Positions 30,904 to 32,066 of a DNA stretch of 32,066 nt are shown piece by piece. Every line of letters begins with the position of its first letter. The stretch's first letter is position 1. Source of the DNA: a virus; the IMG/VR virus record IMGVR_UViG_3300043468_000908, positions 1-32,066 of that record; one strand, written 5' to 3'. Below the pieces are notes generated by a model. The model ran no database searches, had not been told where the DNA came from, and worked only from the letters and a program-made list of their open reading frames with translations. The position numbers and the translations under genes are program-made.

Positions 30904-32066
30904 TGGCCGATCTTGGTGCAACATTCGACGCCGGCCTGGGCGACGATTTTATATCGGCCGTTGACGAGCTGCGGGCGCGCGATCAATGGGTCGCGTGGAA
31001 GCTGCTCACGCGCCCCGGCGCCAGCAAGCCGACAAAGCCCCCTGTCAATCCCAACACGGGCGGCCCAGCGTCCCATTCCGATCCTCGCACCTGGTCGAGC
31101 TACGCAAGAGCCGAAGCGCGCGCCAAGCGCGATAGCCTAGCCGGCGTCGGCTTCGTCCTAACCGATGACGACGACTACACCGGCATCGACCTGGATAAAT
31201 GCCGCGATCCGGCGACGGGCGAGATCGAGTCCTGGGCGCAAGCGATCCTCGACCTGGCCGAGACCTACGCCGAGGTCTCGCCGTCCGGCACCGGCATCCG
31301 GATGATTGCGCGCGGCAAGATCGAGAAAGCGGTCAAGTCTGACGTCGCCCATGTCGAGCTTTACGTCTCGCAGCGCTACCTCACGATCACCGAGCAGCAC
31401 ATCGAGGGGACGCCGAACGAGATCCATGAGGCTCCGAAGACGCTGGCGGCGCTGATCGCGCGCGCCGAGTCCATGCGGCCGAAGCGCGAAGAGCCTCAAC
31501 CCAGCCCCATCCCGCCGCGGCCATCGAGCGCCCCGCGCGGCAATGAAACGCGCGAGCGCGCCTGGGCGTCAAAAGCGCTGGAAGGCGTGACGTCGGAGCT
31601 GGCGGGCCAGGGTGAAGGCGGGCGCAACCATGCGCTCAATGCCGCCGCTTACCGGCTGGGGCGTCTCGTCGCGCGCGGGTGGCTCGCCCAGGCGGAGGCG
31701 ATCGCTGGTCTGGAAGACGCCTGCAGGCAGAACGGCCTATGGAAAGACGACGGCCCCAAGGGCGTGCGGGCGACGCTCATGTCTGGCTTGCGTTCAGGAT
31801 TGGCTCAACCGCACGAAGACCTGCCCGAGAGCGAATATGGGGATGACACGGAAGCCGAAGCGCTGGGCAACCAGATCGCCACCAAGCTCGTGCAGATGGA
31901 CGACGGGACGGTCATCAATGAAGAGACAGGCGAGATCGCCGAGTCACACAGCCCATCCAAGGACGGCGCTGGCAAGCGGATCGACACGGACGATTTCCCC
32001 GACCACCTCACCTATGTTCCGGGCTTCCTCGGCGATCGTGTCGAATATCTGAATGACACGGCGGTC
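30903..32066 (+). CDS. Phage primase-polymerase (NrS-1/D5-like), 3'-truncated by the window edge
   Basis: 388 codons are open to the right edge. ATG 30903 overlaps the preceding stop. The N-terminal domain matches prim-pol proteins of the NrS-1 type: DQWVAWKLL, KPPVNPNTGGPAS, WSSYARA, and GVGFVLT leading to the catalytic pair in GIDLDKC (D96 and D98), then YAEVSPSGTGIRMIARG. A Pro-rich linker near 195-215 leads to a small helical segment (GEGGRNHALNAAAYRLGRLV) typical of the region before the D5-type helicase. Such proteins start DNA synthesis and usually carry a C-terminal superfamily 3 helicase, here outside the window. This is the likely replication initiator of the phage. Confidence 0.82.
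   Translation, partial: MADLGATFDAGLGDDFISAVDELRARDQWVAWKLLTRPGASKPTKPPVNPNTGGPASHSDPRTWSSYARAEARAKRDSLAGVGFVLTDDDDYTGIDLDKCRDPATGEIESWAQAILDLAETYAEVSPSGTGIRMIARGKIEKAVKSDVAHVELYVSQRYLTITEQHIEGTPNEIHEAPKTLAALIARAESMRPKREEPQPSPIPPRPSSAPRGNETRERAWASKALEGVTSELAGQGEGGRNHALNAAAYRLGRLVARGWLAQAEAIAGLEDACRQNGLWKDDGPKGVRATLMSGLRSGLAQPHEDLPESEYGDDTEAEALGNQIATKLVQMDDGTVINEETGEIAESHSPSKDGAGKRIDTDDFPDHLTYVPGFLGDRVEYLNDTAV

Overview
This window is about 32 kb of a temperate, tailed-phage genome, either an integrated prophage or a phage contig. The DNA is GC-rich, and codon use is strongly biased toward G/C at third positions, so much so that long empty frames open on the antisense strand. That composition, together with the style of the polyvalent protein, the PrtN-like protein and the DUF669/Sak4-type replication genes, suggests an alphaproteobacterial host (Hyphomicrobiales-like). 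This host assignment is inference. No tRNA, rRNA, CRISPR array or insertion sequence was seen.

Layout, left to right. (1) 3-16004, plus strand: the end of a virion/ejection module. It holds the C-terminal part of a structural protein with an endosialidase-type chaperone domain, a tail-lysozyme protein, a coiled-coil protein, and a 4143-residue polyvalent protein. The giant joins a lytic transglycosylase-like head, an N6-adenine methyltransferase, an SNF2-like helicase, an HExxH metallopeptidase-like site, a PLxRFG segment and a hydrophobic tail. The order resembles the T7 gp14-gp15-gp16 internal-core cassette, with the gp16 equivalent hugely enlarged. A credible 111-residue gene (7246-7581) lies in another frame inside a low-complexity linker of the giant. 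(2) 16059-21474, plus strand: a tightly overlapping lysis and accessory cassette with its own promoter. It holds an RlpA-like protein, small membrane and lipoprotein genes, a Dps-like protein, an M15 endolysin, an overlapping i-spanin/o-spanin pair, a coiled-coil membrane protein, an HTH-phosphoesterase, a dNMP kinase and two small proteins. (3) 24395-21443, minus strand: the lysogeny side, with a repressor, a small acidic protein, a dCMP deaminase, a PrtN-like protein and a tyrosine integrase. (4) 24528 to the right edge, plus strand: the early replication operon, with a Cro-like regulator, VRR-NUC nuclease, methyltransferase, Sak4-like ATPase, DUF669 protein, coiled-coil protein, PD-(D/E)XK nuclease, HTH peptide, SF2 helicase, zinc-binding protein and a primase-polymerase cut by the window edge.

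Control. A 15-bp dyad, TCGGA-N5-TCCGA with up to two mismatches, recurs in the intergenic gaps in front of the giant gene, the lysis cassette, the integrase, the minus-strand accessory operon and the early operon. It usually sits within or next to a recognisable promoter. This suggests that one phage regulator, the repressor and/or the Cro-like protein, controls the early, late, lysis and integration units from dispersed operators. Two intrinsic terminators on the minus strand separate the repressor, the accessory operon and the integrase.
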